The notes: a model not told the origin generated them from the sequence alone. Shown: positions 43,220 through 52,290, numbered from the stretch's first letter. The stretch: DNA of 64,000 bases from PALSA-612 sp963776735 (GCA_963776735.1 CAVZNV010000004.1:1-64000), one strand, 5' to 3'. A program made the numbers and translations.

Positions 43220-43936
43220 TCAGGGAACCCAGCGGTCGAGACGCGGGGTGATCTGGAGCTCGTGCGTCCAGGCGCGCGGCGACTGGGACTCGAGGTAGGT
43301 GATGGCCGCGACGACGTCGGCCTCCGACGTCGATCCCTCTTTCGGCCCGTCCAGCCGGTCGCGCGTCTTGTCGCTCTCGATCGTCGCGTCGACGATCAGC
43401 AGCGCGACGTGGACGCCGCGCTCGCGCCCTTCGAGCGCCGCGGCCTGCGCCAGTGCGCGCGTCGCGAACGCTGCCGACGCCCACGGGCCACGGCCGGGCA
43501 TCGCACGCCTCGTCGAGCCGCCCGTGACCTGGACGATCGTCCCGTGTCCCTGCTCGCCGAGGACGCGCGAGGCGACGCGCAGGACGTTGAAGATCCCCGG
43601 CAACAGCTCGTCGACGTACGGCTCCATCGCGTCGGGCGAAGCCTCGGCTAGCGAGCCGCCGCCGAACGTTCCCCGCGACCGCGGCGTGATCGCGTTGACG
43701 ACGAGATCGACTCCGCCGAAGCGCGCGGCCGTCTCGGCGAACGCCCGCTCGACGTCCTCCGCGCTGCCCGCGTCGCCGGCGAACCCGGCCGCCTCCGGCA
43801 CCTCGGCCCGGAGCGCCGCGATCGTCTCCTCGCTCCGCGCGAACGCCGCCACGTTCCAGCCGTCACCGGCGAGCGTGCGCGCGAGCGTCCTCCCGAGGTT
43901 GCGCGCGCCGAAGACGAGGAGCGTCTTGCCCGCCAC
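43220..43936 (-). CDS. SDR-fold protein lacking the catalytic YxxxK
   Basis: A 238-residue protein from GTG 43936, which overlaps the upstream TAG by one base. The Rossmann start is KTLLVFGARNLGRTLARTLAGDGWNVAAFAR, followed by a DAGSAEDVERAFAE loop and VDLVVNAITPRSRGTF. At the position of the catalytic serine is VTGGST, but the normal YxxxK reads WASAA (GPWASAAFATRAL), so tyrosine and lysine are both missing. Classical reductase chemistry is therefore unlikely. It may bind nucleotide as a regulator or use another mechanism. It is coupled to an M20 amidohydrolase gene. Confidence 0.75.
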   Translation of the reverse strand: MAGKTLLVFGARNLGRTLARTLAGDGWNVAAFARSEETIAALRAEVPEAAGFAGDAGSAEDVERAFAETAARFGGVDLVVNAITPRSRGTFGGGSLAEASPDAMEPYVDELLPGIFNVLRVASRVLGEQGHGTIVQVTGGSTRRAMPGRGPWASAAFATRALAQAAALEGRERGVHVALLIVDATIESDKTRDRLDGPKEGSTSEADVVAAITYLESQSPRAWTHELQITPRLDRWVP

Positions 43937-45184
43937 TACGGCCGTCCGGCCGCGACCCAGGCCAGCGCCTCGGTCGTCAGCCTGTCGAGCGCCTCGACCG
44001 AGAGCTCGATGTGCTCGGGCAAGCGTGTCCTCGAGCTTCGTGTGCGAGAGGCCGCGCAGGCTCTGGACGAACATCATCACGGTCGGGATGCCGGCGCGGG
44101 CGACCTCGGCCGCATCGTGCAGCGGCCCGCTCGGCAACCGGTGCGAGACGCCGGCCACGTCCTCGATCGCCGCGTCGCACATGTCCACGAGCTCGGAGTC
44201 GAACAGGATCGGCTCGATCGACCAGATCTTCTCCCACCCGACCCCGACGTTCTCTTCCGCGGCGAAGCGCCGCGACGCGGCCTCGGCCTGGGAGAGCAGC
44301 TCGGCGAGCTTGTCGGCGTCGAGGTGGCGCTGGTCGAGGAGCTGCTCGGCCGTCTCGACGACGGAGGTGACGATCCCCGGCTTGCAGACGACGCCGCCGG
44401 AGGTGCAGACGGCTCCGTCGCCGACGCGCGCGGCGATGTCGCGGATCTCGAGCGCGAGCTTGGCCGCGCCGGCGAGCGCGTCGCGGCGGCGGTCCATCGG
44501 CGTCGAACCTGCGTGCGCAGCCTGGCCCGTCCACGTGACGCGGTGCCGCTCGACGCCGTAGGTGCCGAGGACCGCGCCGAGCGGGATGCCCATCCCCTCC
44601 AGCACCGGCCCCTGCTCGATGTGCAGCTCGAGGTACGCGGCCGCGCTCTCGAGCTGGCTGCGGGCGTCGGTGGCCCGGTCGAGGTCGACGCCGTGCTCCG
44701 CGAGCGCGTCCGGGAGCGGGATACCGTCGCGGTCGACGAGCTGCCGCAGCTCGTCCTGGTCGGTCATCGAGCCCGCCGCGGCGCTCGACCCGAACAGGCT
44801 GCGACCGAAGCGCGCGCCCTCCTCGTCGGCCCAGTTGACGAGCCGGACGGTGACCGTGGGAGTCCCTTCGCCCGCGATGCGGCGCAGCACCTCCGCGCCG
44901 GCGACCACGTTCAGGCAGCCGTCGAGCCACCCGCCGTTCGGGACCGAGTCGATGTGACCGCCGATCAGGAGCGCGGGGTCGGACGCGCCCGGGAGCGTGA
45001 ACCACTGGTTGCCTGCCTCGTCGATCTCCTCCTCGACCGGAAGCCCGGCGACCTTGCCGCGCAGCCACTCGCGAGCGCGCTCCCACGTGTCCGTCCAGGC
45101 GACGCGCTGAGCGCCGTCCTCGTCGCCGGTCAGCTCGCGCAGCTCGCGGAGCTCGGCGACGGTTCGCTCGGTTTGCAATGCCAC
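43936..45184 (-). CDS. M20-family N-carbamoyl-amino-acid hydrolase/allantoate amidohydrolase, frameshift near the end
   Basis: GTG 45184 starts VALQTERTVAELRELRELTGDEDG. Zinc-hydantoinase/carbamoylase motifs are LIGGHIDSVPNGGWLDG, VRLVNWADEEGARFGRSLFGSSA, LELHIEQGPVLEGMG, GQAAHAGSTPMDRRRDA and LPSGPLHDAAEVARAGIPTVMMFV. After KLEDT (about 44022) the frame changes. The expected tail PEHIELSVEALDRLTTEALAWVAAGRP then ends at TAG 43936-43938, giving the usual length of about 415. It hydrolyses N-carbamoyl amino acids or ureido acids. The adjacent SDR-like and amidase genes suggest a nitrogen-scavenging unit. Confidence 0.8.
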
Positions 45185-45232
45185 GCGCAAAGCCTAAACG
45201 GCGCCGGCGGCACCGTGGCATCCTCCGAGGCG

Positions 45233-45721
45233 ATGAGACGCAGGAAGCAGGCGCTCGCCTCGGCAGGCGCGATCGTGCTCGCCGGCGGACTGGCTGCCGG
45301 AATCGTCCTGGCGTTCAGCGGCAACTCCCGGGCGGCGCCCACGAAAGCGGCGTACTTCGCCCGCGTGGCCGGAATCTGCCAGGTCTACGGCCCGAAGCTC
45401 GACGCGATCGCGCCGCCGCCGGACGTGTCGATTCCGGGCGAGGTGGTGACGCCGCTCAAGAAGGTGATCCCGCTGCTCAGGGCCGAAAACACCGAGATGC
45501 GGGCGCTGCAGCCGCCGGACGTGCTGGCCGCGCAGGTCCGGCAGTGGCTGGCGCTGAAGGACCGCGTGGTCGCGAAGCTCGAACAGACACTCCATGCGGC
45601 CGAGCTTCCGGACATCTCCAAGACGGCGTACAGGTACCTCGAGTTCCTCGCGCTCGCCCGCCGGACCGCGTCGGCCGGGCACGAGATCGGCTTCCCGAAC
45701 ATCTGCTCGTCCGCGAGCTGA
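45233..45721 (+). CDS. secreted or membrane-anchored helical protein, hypothetical
   Basis: A 162-residue protein from ATG 45233. An N-terminal hydrophobic segment (ALASAGAIVLAGGLAAGIVLAFSG) serves as signal or anchor. The remainder is helical, with two cysteines (GICQVYGPKL and FPNICSS) that could pair outside the cell, a proline-rich turn (IAPPPDVSIPGEVVTPLKKV) and PPDVLAAQVRQWLALKDRV. No family was identified. It is divergent from the M20 gene by 48 bases. Confidence 0.6.
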   Translation: MRRRKQALASAGAIVLAGGLAAGIVLAFSGNSRAAPTKAAYFARVAGICQVYGPKLDAIAPPPDVSIPGEVVTPLKKVIPLLRAENTEMRALQPPDVLAAQVRQWLALKDRVVAKLEQTLHAAELPDISKTAYRYLEFLALARRTASAGHEIGFPNICSSAS

Positions 45722-45750
45722 CCGCGAACCCCCTGTGACATCCTCCCCGG

Positions 45751-47001
45751 GTGGAGCACGAGGTCGTGGTCGTCGGCGGCGGCGCGATCGGCGTCTGCTG
45801 CGCGCTCGAGCTGGCGCGGCGCGGCGCCGGGGTGACGCTCCTCGAGCGCGGCGGCGAGCTCGCCTCGGGCGCATCCTCGGGAAACGCCGGGCTGCTCTGC
45901 CCGAGCCACTCGGCCCCGATCGCGAATCCCGACTCCCTGCGGAAAGGCCTGCGGTGGATGCTCTCGCCGGACAGCCCGTTCTTCCTCCGGCCCCGGCCGT
46001 CGGTTGCGCCGTGGCTGGCACGGTTCGTCAGGGCGTCGACGGCGGCGCGCGCGGCCGAAGGGACGCGGATCATCCGGGAGCTGTCGCTCGCCGGGCTCGA
46101 ATTGCACGCCGCCTGGGCCGCGGACGGGCTCGCGACCGGGTTCGAGCGCCGCGGAATCCTGAACGTCTACGAGACGGAGACCGGGTTCGCGCACGCGCGG
46201 GCGCACGCGGACGGCGTGGGTGTGCCGGCCGAGGTACTCGGTCCGGTCGAGGCGCAGGCGCTCGAGCCGGCCGTCGGCGAGCGGATCGCCGGCGGCGTCT
46301 ACTACCCGGACGAGGCACACTGCGACCCGCTCGCGTTCGTGTACGCGGCCGGCCGCGCGGCGAAGGAGGCCGGCGCGGCGATCGAGACGGACGTCGAGGT
46401 GCGCGGGCTGCGCCGCTCCGGTGCGGGGCTCGCGGTCGACACGACCCGCGGGACGATGCGGGCGAGGACGGTCGTGCTCGCCGCCGGCGCGTGGACGACG
46501 AAGCTCGCAGCGCCGCTCGGCGTCCAGCTCCCGCAGGAGGGCGGCAAGGGCTACCACGTCGACCTCGTCACCGCTCCGGACGACCCGAAGATCCCGCTCT
46601 CGCTCGACGAGGCGCACGTGATCGCGACGCCGCTGCCCGGTTGCCTGCGTTTGTCCGGCACGCTCGAGCTGGCCGGACTGGACACGTCGATCAGCCGGAC
46701 GCGGGTGGACGCGATCCGGACCGCGGCGGCACGCGTGCTCGCCCTCGACCCCGAGCGCGAGGAGCTCGAGGTCTGGGCCGGACTGCGGCCGTGCACGCCG
46801 GACGGGCTGCCCGTGATCGGCCGGCCGGCGCACGTCGAGCCGCTGATCCTGGCGACCGGGCACGCCCGCAAGGGCCTGTCGCTCTCGCCGATCACCGGCA
46901 AGCTCGTCGCCGAGCTCTACGCCGGCGAGCCCACGAGCGTCGACCTGCGGCCGCTCAGTCCCGACCGGTTCCGGCCGCTGCTCCCGTCTCTGCGGCGCTG
47001 A
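45751..47001 (+). CDS. FAD-dependent amino-acid dehydrogenase (DadA/glycine oxidase-like)
   Basis: A 416-residue protein from GTG 45751. FAD binding: VVVGGGAIGVCCALELARRGAGVTLLERGGELASGASSGNAGLLCPSHSAPI (residues 4-55). The middle has VLAAGAWTTKLAAPLGVQLP, and the C-terminal family signature is WAGLRPCTPDGLPVIGRPAHVEPLILATGHARKGLSLSPITGKLVAEL. It oxidises a D-amino or N-methyl amino acid, passing electrons to the membrane or oxygen. It is separate from the frameshifted PuuB-like protein and is intact. Confidence 0.88.
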   Translation: MEHEVVVVGGGAIGVCCALELARRGAGVTLLERGGELASGASSGNAGLLCPSHSAPIANPDSLRKGLRWMLSPDSPFFLRPRPSVAPWLARFVRASTAARAAEGTRIIRELSLAGLELHAAWAADGLATGFERRGILNVYETETGFAHARAHADGVGVPAEVLGPVEAQALEPAVGERIAGGVYYPDEAHCDPLAFVYAAGRAAKEAGAAIETDVEVRGLRRSGAGLAVDTTRGTMRARTVVLAAGAWTTKLAAPLGVQLPQEGGKGYHVDLVTAPDDPKIPLSLDEAHVIATPLPGCLRLSGTLELAGLDTSISRTRVDAIRTAAARVLALDPEREELEVWAGLRPCTPDGLPVIGRPAHVEPLILATGHARKGLSLSPITGKLVAELYAGEPTSVDLRPLSPDRFRPLLPSLRR

Positions 47002-47680
47002 ACTGCTCGATCCCGTCCAGGTAGTCGAGCACCGTCTCGAGCGGCTCGACGTCTCCGAACTTCGCGTCGATGTCGAAGAGGTTCCACTCCACGACGCCGG
47101 CGACGCGGTCGCCGACGCACTCCCGCACGACGATCGGCCGGAAGCCGTAGCCGATCGCGTCCTCGACCGTGTGACGCACGCAGCCTGCCATGGTCACGCC
47201 GGTGACGATGACCGTGTCGACGCCTGCGGCGCGGAGCATGTTCGCGAGCGGCGTGCCGAAGAAGGCGCTCGCGTGCTTCTTGACGATCACGTGCTCGCCC
47301 GGCTCGGGCGCGATCCGCTCGTCGATCGCGACCGCGTCCGTTCCGAGCTGCAGCACTTCGACCGGGATCTTGTGGTGCCAGAGTCCCATGTCCGACGCGG
47401 GACCTTCCGTCACGGCATACGCCGTGGTCGTGTAGACGATCGGGATCCCCTTCGCCCGCCCCGCGGCGAGCAGCTGCTGGACGCCCGGGATGATCGTGTC
47501 CATCCCGTCGCAGGTGAACGGGTTGCCCGGCCTCGTCCACGCGTTCGCGAGGTCGATGTGGATCTGTGCCGGCCGCTCGCCGAAGCCGATCCGCCGCTGA
47601 AAGCCGCGCTGCCGGTACACGCCGGAGTCGGCCGAGAAGACCTTCTCGAGCGCCTCGCGGATCTCGTCGTTCTGACTCAT
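46955..47680 (-). CDS. isochorismatase-family amidohydrolase (N-carbamoylsarcosine amidase-like)
   Basis: A 241-residue protein from ATG 47680, overlapping the GlpD stop (ATGA). The cysteine hydrolase triad can be assigned: D in HIDLANAWTRPGNPFTC, K in HVIVKKHASAFFGTPL, and the nucleophile C in VIVTGVTMAGCVRHTVEDAIGYGF, with the cis-peptide VTGVTMAG. Length and EPGEHVI context resemble N-carbamoylsarcosine amidase. Its 3' end overlaps the convergent FAD gene by 47 bases. Confidence 0.82.
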   Translation of the reverse strand: MSQNDEIREALEKVFSADSGVYRQRGFQRRIGFGERPAQIHIDLANAWTRPGNPFTCDGMDTIIPGVQQLLAAGRAKGIPIVYTTTAYAVTEGPASDMGLWHHKIPVEVLQLGTDAVAIDERIAPEPGEHVIVKKHASAFFGTPLANMLRAAGVDTVIVTGVTMAGCVRHTVEDAIGYGFRPIVVRECVGDRVAGVVEWNLFDIDAKFGDVEPLETVLDYLDGIEQFSAAETGAAAGTGRD

Positions 47681-49152
47681 CGCATGCTCCTCTCCTGAAT
47701 CGTCTCCCGCGCCCCGGCGAGCCAGGCAGTCGTCCGCCTGCGCAGGACGTCCTCGTCCGTCACCGCCCACTCGCGCTCCCGCGCGTAGAGGGCCTGGGCG
47801 GCGAGATCGGGTCGCCCCGCGACGAGCGGCTCGAGCAGCGACGGGTCGTCGCGCGCGGGCGCGAGCACCTCGGCCGCGAGCGAGCCGTAGAGGCCGAGCA
47901 GATGGGACCGCGTCGACGGCGGCAGCTCGTCGGGGAACGGGACGTAGCTGAGCCCGGCGGCGCCCGGCAGCGGCCGTGGCGTGGCGTCGATCCGCCGCAG
48001 GCCGAGGTCGGAGCGCAGGTGCTCGAGCGCGTCGAGCGCGATCCGCCGGTACGTCGTCAGCTTGCCGCCGGCGATGCTGACCATGCCGCTCGGGCCGCGC
48101 GAGTACACGGTCTCGCGCTTCGCCGTGGCCGTCTCGCCGCTCCCGACGGGCAGGACGCGCAGGCCGGCGAAGCTCGCGCGCACGTCGCCGCGCTCGAGCC
48201 CTTCCACCGCCGCGGACGCCTCCTCGATCACCTGCGCCACGTCCTCCTCGGTCACGCTCACGTCGCCGGGACCGCCGTCGTGGAGCGTGTCGGTCGTGCC
48301 GAGGAGGAGCATGCCCGCCCACGGGACGGCGAAGGTCACGCGCACCTTGTCGTGCGGGATCGTCAGCGCCGCGTCCCAGTCGCCGCCGCCGTCGACGAGG
48401 ACATGGACGCCCTTGCTCAGCCGCACGGACGAGGCCGCCTGCGGATCCTCGAGCCGCCGCACGTGGTCGACCCACGGGCCGCTCGCGTTCACGATCGCTC
48501 GAGCCGCGATCCGGATCGTCTCGCCGTCGGCGCGAACCTCGGCGCCCTCGCCGCCGCGGATGGCGACGACCTCGCCGTAGTTGAGCACCGTCGCGCCCGC
48601 ATCGGCTGCCGCGCGCACGTTCGCGAGCGTGAGCCGCCCGTCGTTCGTGACCGCGTCGGCGTAGAGCGCGCAGGACTGCAGCCCGTCCGCGCGCAGCCGC
48701 GGCACGAGCCGGCGCGCCCGCTCGACCTTCACGGGGCCGTTCAGCTTCGCGCGAGCGAGCGTCGAGTAGACCAGGATCCCGCTCTGCACGAACCAGGGCC
48801 GGTACGGGCCGCCCGCGTAGAGCGGGAACAGGAACGGCTGCCGGCGGACGAGGTGCGGCGCGACGACGCGCATCAGCAGCCGCCGCTCCTGGTGGGCCTC
48901 GCGGACGAGGCGAACGTCACCGAGCCGCAGGTAGCGAAGGCCGCCGTGGATCAGCTTCGACGAGGCGGTGGACGTGCCACCGCCGAAATCGCCCTTGTCG
49001 ACGAGCGCGACCGCGAGGCCGTGCGCCGACGCCGCCTCGGCGATGCCGGCGCCCACGATCCCGCCGCCGATCACGAGCAGGTCGAACGTCCGCTCGCCGA
49101 GCTCGGCGAGAGCCCGCGCGCGGCGCTCTACGCCCAGAGCGCGTTCGTCCAC
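47677..49152 (-). CDS. glpD: FAD-dependent glycerol-3-phosphate dehydrogenase
   Basis: A 491-residue protein from GTG 49152. The FAD motif is DLLVIGGGIVGAGIAEAASAHGLAVALVDKGDFGGGTSTASSKLIHGGLRYL, which contains the GlpD-specific GGTSxxSSKLIHGGLRYL signature. Later VTNDGRLTLAN, GPWVDHVRRL, GTTDTLHDGGPGDVSVTEEDV and VSIAGGKLTTYRRIA are also characteristic. It oxidises glycerol-3-phosphate to dihydroxyacetone phosphate at the membrane. The start lies 25 bases inside the end of the upstream PHP gene. Confidence 0.93.
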   Translation of the reverse strand: MDERALGVERRARALAELGERTFDLLVIGGGIVGAGIAEAASAHGLAVALVDKGDFGGGTSTASSKLIHGGLRYLRLGDVRLVREAHQERRLLMRVVAPHLVRRQPFLFPLYAGGPYRPWFVQSGILVYSTLARAKLNGPVKVERARRLVPRLRADGLQSCALYADAVTNDGRLTLANVRAAADAGATVLNYGEVVAIRGGEGAEVRADGETIRIAARAIVNASGPWVDHVRRLEDPQAASSVRLSKGVHVLVDGGGDWDAALTIPHDKVRVTFAVPWAGMLLLGTTDTLHDGGPGDVSVTEEDVAQVIEEASAAVEGLERGDVRASFAGLRVLPVGSGETATAKRETVYSRGPSGMVSIAGGKLTTYRRIALDALEHLRSDLGLRRIDATPRPLPGAAGLSYVPFPDELPPSTRSHLLGLYGSLAAEVLAPARDDPSLLEPLVAGRPDLAAQALYAREREWAVTDEDVLRRRTTAWLAGARETIQERSMR

Positions 49153-50033
49153 GCCTTCCTCCCCTGCGCGTCAGCGAGCTCGACCCGGCCGTAGGCCCCG
49201 TTCCACGGCCGCTCCAGGCGCACCGCCGTGAGGCCGCCGTCCTCCCGGTCGAGAATCTCGGAGCGGTGCTGGTACGGCCCGTCGTTCGCGCGCGACCCGA
49301 TCTGCCGGCCGGAGAAGAGCGTCGCGCTCGCGACCGGGCTGCAGCGCACCCAGACCGAATTGTCGTCGACCTCGACCGAGTGGATCTGCGGCCCGCACGA
49401 GCCGTAGAAGCTTCCCGCCCGCAGCGCGTCGAGCACGGCTTCCTGCGTTCGCTCGGGGCACCGCACCCACGTCCACGCGAGCCCGCTGTCGCGCCGCGGA
49501 TGGTGCGAGTCGTCGGCGGCGAGCCCGTGGAGCCGGCGGCCTCGCGCGAGCGCTTCGTCCCACTGCAGCCCGGAGTCGCCACGGCCGAGCTCGAGGTCGC
49601 AGCCGGCGTTGTAGACCTCGATCCCGAGCAGGCCGTCGCAGTCCTCCCACTGCTCGGTGCGCAGTCCGCTCCAGTAGGTGTGCGCGAGGTACGGCAGGCC
49701 GCCGCTCGCCGCGATCCAGCCGACGACCTCGTCCAGCGGTGCGAACGTGTACTCGGGCGGCTCGGGGTCGACGTCGATCCCGAGCGCGAGCACGTGTGCG
49801 TCCTCGTCGGGTCCGCCCGCGGTCGCGTTCAGCTCGGCGCCCGGGATGACGAGCAGCGAGTCGGTCGACGGCTCGACCGTCCGCACCCAGTGATCCGTGA
49901 TCGCCAGCACGTCGAAGCCGAGCCCCTCGTAGAGCACGACCAGCTCGGCCGGGGAGGCCTCACCGTCGGAGTTCGTCGTGTGGGCGTGGAGCGCACAGCG
50001 CAGCCACTCACCCTCCGCCTGGAACGGGTTCAT
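49128..50033 (-). CDS. PHP-domain phosphoesterase (CehA/McbA-type)
   Basis: A 301-residue protein from ATG 50033. Metal-binding motifs are LHAHTTNSDGEAS (residues 15-27), VLAITDHWV, PGAELNAT, LPYLAHTYW and GLAADDSHHP, in the order expected for PHP hydrolases. The C-terminal 70 residues form a beta domain (IHSVEVDDNSVWVRCSP). Relatives hydrolyse phosphoesters or carbamates. Coupling to GlpD suggests a glycerophosphodiester or polyol-phosphate substrate. It is the first gene of a three-gene operon and divergent from a binding-protein gene. Confidence 0.82.
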   Translation of the reverse strand: MNPFQAEGEWLRCALHAHTTNSDGEASPAELVVLYEGLGFDVLAITDHWVRTVEPSTDSLLVIPGAELNATAGGPDEDAHVLALGIDVDPEPPEYTFAPLDEVVGWIAASGGLPYLAHTYWSGLRTEQWEDCDGLLGIEVYNAGCDLELGRGDSGLQWDEALARGRRLHGLAADDSHHPRRDSGLAWTWVRCPERTQEAVLDALRAGSFYGSCGPQIHSVEVDDNSVWVRCSPVASATLFSGRQIGSRANDGPYQHRSEILDREDGGLTAVRLERPWNGAYGRVELADAQGRKAWTNALWA

Positions 50034-50080
50034 CTGCCGAGCATACGAATCCGGCCGCGATCACGACTGGTGACGAGAAG

Positions 50081-50110
50081 GTGACAAACCGGAGAACAGG
50101 GGTTTAGGGT
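50081..50110 (+). promoter_or_regulatory. possible promoter of the second Pot/Fbp-type importer operon
   Basis: GTGACA (50081-50086) and TAGGGT (50105-50110) are 18 bases apart, about 60 bases before the GTG start at 50169. Both boxes deviate from consensus. Confidence 0.4.
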
Positions 50111-50168
50111 ACGCGTGGGCGCCGTACGATCGGCCCCACTCGTCACCGCCGGCCAAGGAGGAGGGCAC

Positions 50169-51359
50169 GTGGAGGATTACGAGCACCAGGAAGTCGAGTT
50201 CTGGCGCAAGCTCTGGGAGTCGGATATCAGCCGTTCCCAGATGCTGAAGCGAAGCGCCGCGGCCGCCGCCGGACTGACCGTGCTGGCAGGCCCGTCGGCC
50301 GCGATCGCGTCACGCCTGAAGAGCGTCGCTGCGCCGCCGCTCAAGGGCCACGGCTTCAACATGAAGACGATGGTCGCGAACGCGAAGAAGGAAGGCCACG
50401 TCAACCTGATCGCCCTGCCGCCGGACTGGGCGAACTACGGCGAGATGCTGAAGACCTTCCAGAAGAAGTACGGCATCGGCTACACGGACGACAACCCGGA
50501 CGGCTCGTCCGCCCAGGAGAACCAGGCGATCACGTCGCTCAAGGGCGATCCGCGCGCCCCGGACTGCGTCGACGTCGGCCCCTCGTTCGCGGTGGCCGGC
50601 TCGAACACCGGCCTCTACTCGAAGTACTACGTCTCGACGTGGGGAACGATCCCGCGCGCGATGAAGGACGGCCGCGGCTACTGGGCCGGCGACTACTGGG
50701 GTGCGATCTCGATCGGCACGAACCAGAACCTCGTCTCGCCCGTGCCGAAGTCGTTCGCCGACCTGCTCAAGCCGGCCTACAAGAACAAGGTCGCGCTCAA
50801 CGGCAGCCCGCTGACGTCGAACTCGGCGGTCGCCGGCGTCCTCGCCGCGTCGATCGCCAACGGCGGCTCGCTCAACGACGTCGGCCCCGGGATCGACTAC
50901 TTCGCGAAGCTGAAGTCGGTCGGCAACTTCATCCCGGTTCAGGGCACGCCGCAGACGGTGGCGTCGGGCCAGACCCCGATCGTCATCGACTGGGACTACC
51001 TGAACCTCGCGTACGGGCCGGAGTTCCCCGCCGCGAAGTGGGTCACGAACATCCCGGCCGACGGGATCTACGGCGGCTACTACTGCCAGGCGATCAACTC
51101 GGCACCGCCGCACGCGTGGGCGGCCCGGCTGTGGCAGGAGTTCATCTACTCCGACCAGGGTCAGATCATCTGGCTCAAGGGCTTCACCCACCCGGCGCGG
51201 TTCAACGACCTCGCCAAGCGGAAGGTGATCCCGGCCTCGCTGCTCAAGGCACTGCCGTCCCCGGCGGCCTACGCGAAGGTGAAGTTCGCGAGCCTCGGAC
51301 AGCTGAGCAAGGCGGCAGCGACGATCAAGGCGGACTGGCCCGGGAAGGTCGGGGCCTAG
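50169..51359 (+). CDS. extracellular solute-binding protein (spermidine/putrescine or iron-type)
   Basis: GTG 50169 follows AAGGAGGAGG, which decides the start and gives 396 residues. The N-terminus (EFWRKLWESDISRSQMLKRSAAAAAGLTVLAG) is long and polar before the hydrophobic core and resembles a Tat-like signal with SRSQMLKR instead of a clean twin arginine. The core shows GHVNLIALPPDWANYGEMLKTFQKKYGIGYTDDNP, DWDYLNLAYG and YYCQAINSAPPHAWAARLWQEFIYSDQGQ. The family 1/6 fold fits PotD- or Fbp-like proteins. The ligand is unknown. Two permeases and an ATPase follow. Confidence 0.85.
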   Translation: MEDYEHQEVEFWRKLWESDISRSQMLKRSAAAAAGLTVLAGPSAAIASRLKSVAAPPLKGHGFNMKTMVANAKKEGHVNLIALPPDWANYGEMLKTFQKKYGIGYTDDNPDGSSAQENQAITSLKGDPRAPDCVDVGPSFAVAGSNTGLYSKYYVSTWGTIPRAMKDGRGYWAGDYWGAISIGTNQNLVSPVPKSFADLLKPAYKNKVALNGSPLTSNSAVAGVLAASIANGGSLNDVGPGIDYFAKLKSVGNFIPVQGTPQTVASGQTPIVIDWDYLNLAYGPEFPAAKWVTNIPADGIYGGYYCQAINSAPPHAWAARLWQEFIYSDQGQIIWLKGFTHPARFNDLAKRKVIPASLLKALPSPAAYAKVKFASLGQLSKAAATIKADWPGKVGA

Positions 51360-51392
51360 CACGCTGGCGACGAACGCCGCTTCTGCAGAATC

Positions 51393-51430
51393 CCTCCGGC
51401 CGGGCGTCGTGTCCGGCCGGAGGCGTTTTT
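51393..51430. terminator. 10-bp hairpin with T tract at the binding-protein/permease junction
   Basis: CCTCCGGCCG (51393-51402) pairs with CGGCCGGAGG (51414-51423) across an 11-base loop, followed by CGTTTTT. This is a textbook intrinsic terminator, 33 bases after the binding-protein stop, and it contains the predicted GTG start of the permease (51409). Leak-through would set a low permease level. Confidence 0.75.
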
Positions 51431-52290
51431 CGCTCGCCTGGGTGGTCGTCGTACCGTTCTTCGCGTACGCGGCCATGTTCCTGTTCCTGCCCGCCGGGCA
51501 GGTCCTGGTCGGCGCGTTCAAGGACCAGGCCGGCGACTGGACCTTTTCGAACATCTCGCAGCTGGTCCACGACCCGACCATCCGGCAGGGGTACGAGAAC
51601 AGCATCCAGCTGAGCCTCGAGACGGCGTTCTTCGGCGCGCTGTTCGGCTTCCTGCTCGCCTACTCGGTGGCGCGCGACCGGATCCCGCGTTTCCTCCGGC
51701 CGTTCTTCACGACGTTCTCCGGCGTCGCCGCCAACTTCGGCGGCATCCCGCTCGCGTTCGCCTTCATCGCCACCATCGGGACGATCGGGATCGTGACGCA
51801 GTTCCTGCAGAACCAGCTCGGCTTCAACCTCTACGAGTGGACACCGCCGGGCTCGAGCTCGACCTTCTCGCTGTTCAGCTCCTTCGGGGTCGCCGTGGTC
51901 TACCTCTACTTCCAGATCCCCCTGATGCTGCTCGTGATCCTGCCGGCGATCGACGGGCTCAGGCGCGAGTGGAGAGAGGCGTCCTCGAACCTGGGTGCGA
52001 GCTCGTCGCAGTTCTGGCGCTACGTCGGGATTCCCGTCCTGTTCCCGTCCGTGATCGGCGTCTTCATCCTCCTGTTCGGGAACGCGTTCGCCGCCTACGC
52101 CACCGCGTATTCGCTGACGAGCGGCGGCCTCAACCTCGTGCCGATCCTGATCGGCAACGACCTCACGGGCAACGTCTACACGAACACGCACGAGGGGCAG
52201 GCGCTCGCGTTCGGGATGTTCGTCGTGCTCGCCGCGATGATGGTGATCTACATCCCGCTCCAGCGACGCGCGTCGAGGTGGGCGAAGTGA
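51409..52290 (+). CDS. ABC permease (PotB/ThiP-like)
   Basis: A 293-residue protein from GTG 51409, which lies inside a terminator-like hairpin. A non-standard CTG 51364 is the only upstream alternative. Membrane segments begin at LAWVVVVPFFAYAAMFLFLPAG, and the EAA loop is LRREWREASSNLGASSSQFWRYVGIPVLFPSVIG. The stop overlaps the next GTG. Confidence 0.87.
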   Translation: MSGRRRFSLAWVVVVPFFAYAAMFLFLPAGQVLVGAFKDQAGDWTFSNISQLVHDPTIRQGYENSIQLSLETAFFGALFGFLLAYSVARDRIPRFLRPFFTTFSGVAANFGGIPLAFAFIATIGTIGIVTQFLQNQLGFNLYEWTPPGSSSTFSLFSSFGVAVVYLYFQIPLMLLVILPAIDGLRREWREASSNLGASSSQFWRYVGIPVLFPSVIGVFILLFGNAFAAYATAYSLTSGGLNLVPILIGNDLTGNVYTNTHEGQALAFGMFVVLAAMMVIYIPLQRRASRWAK

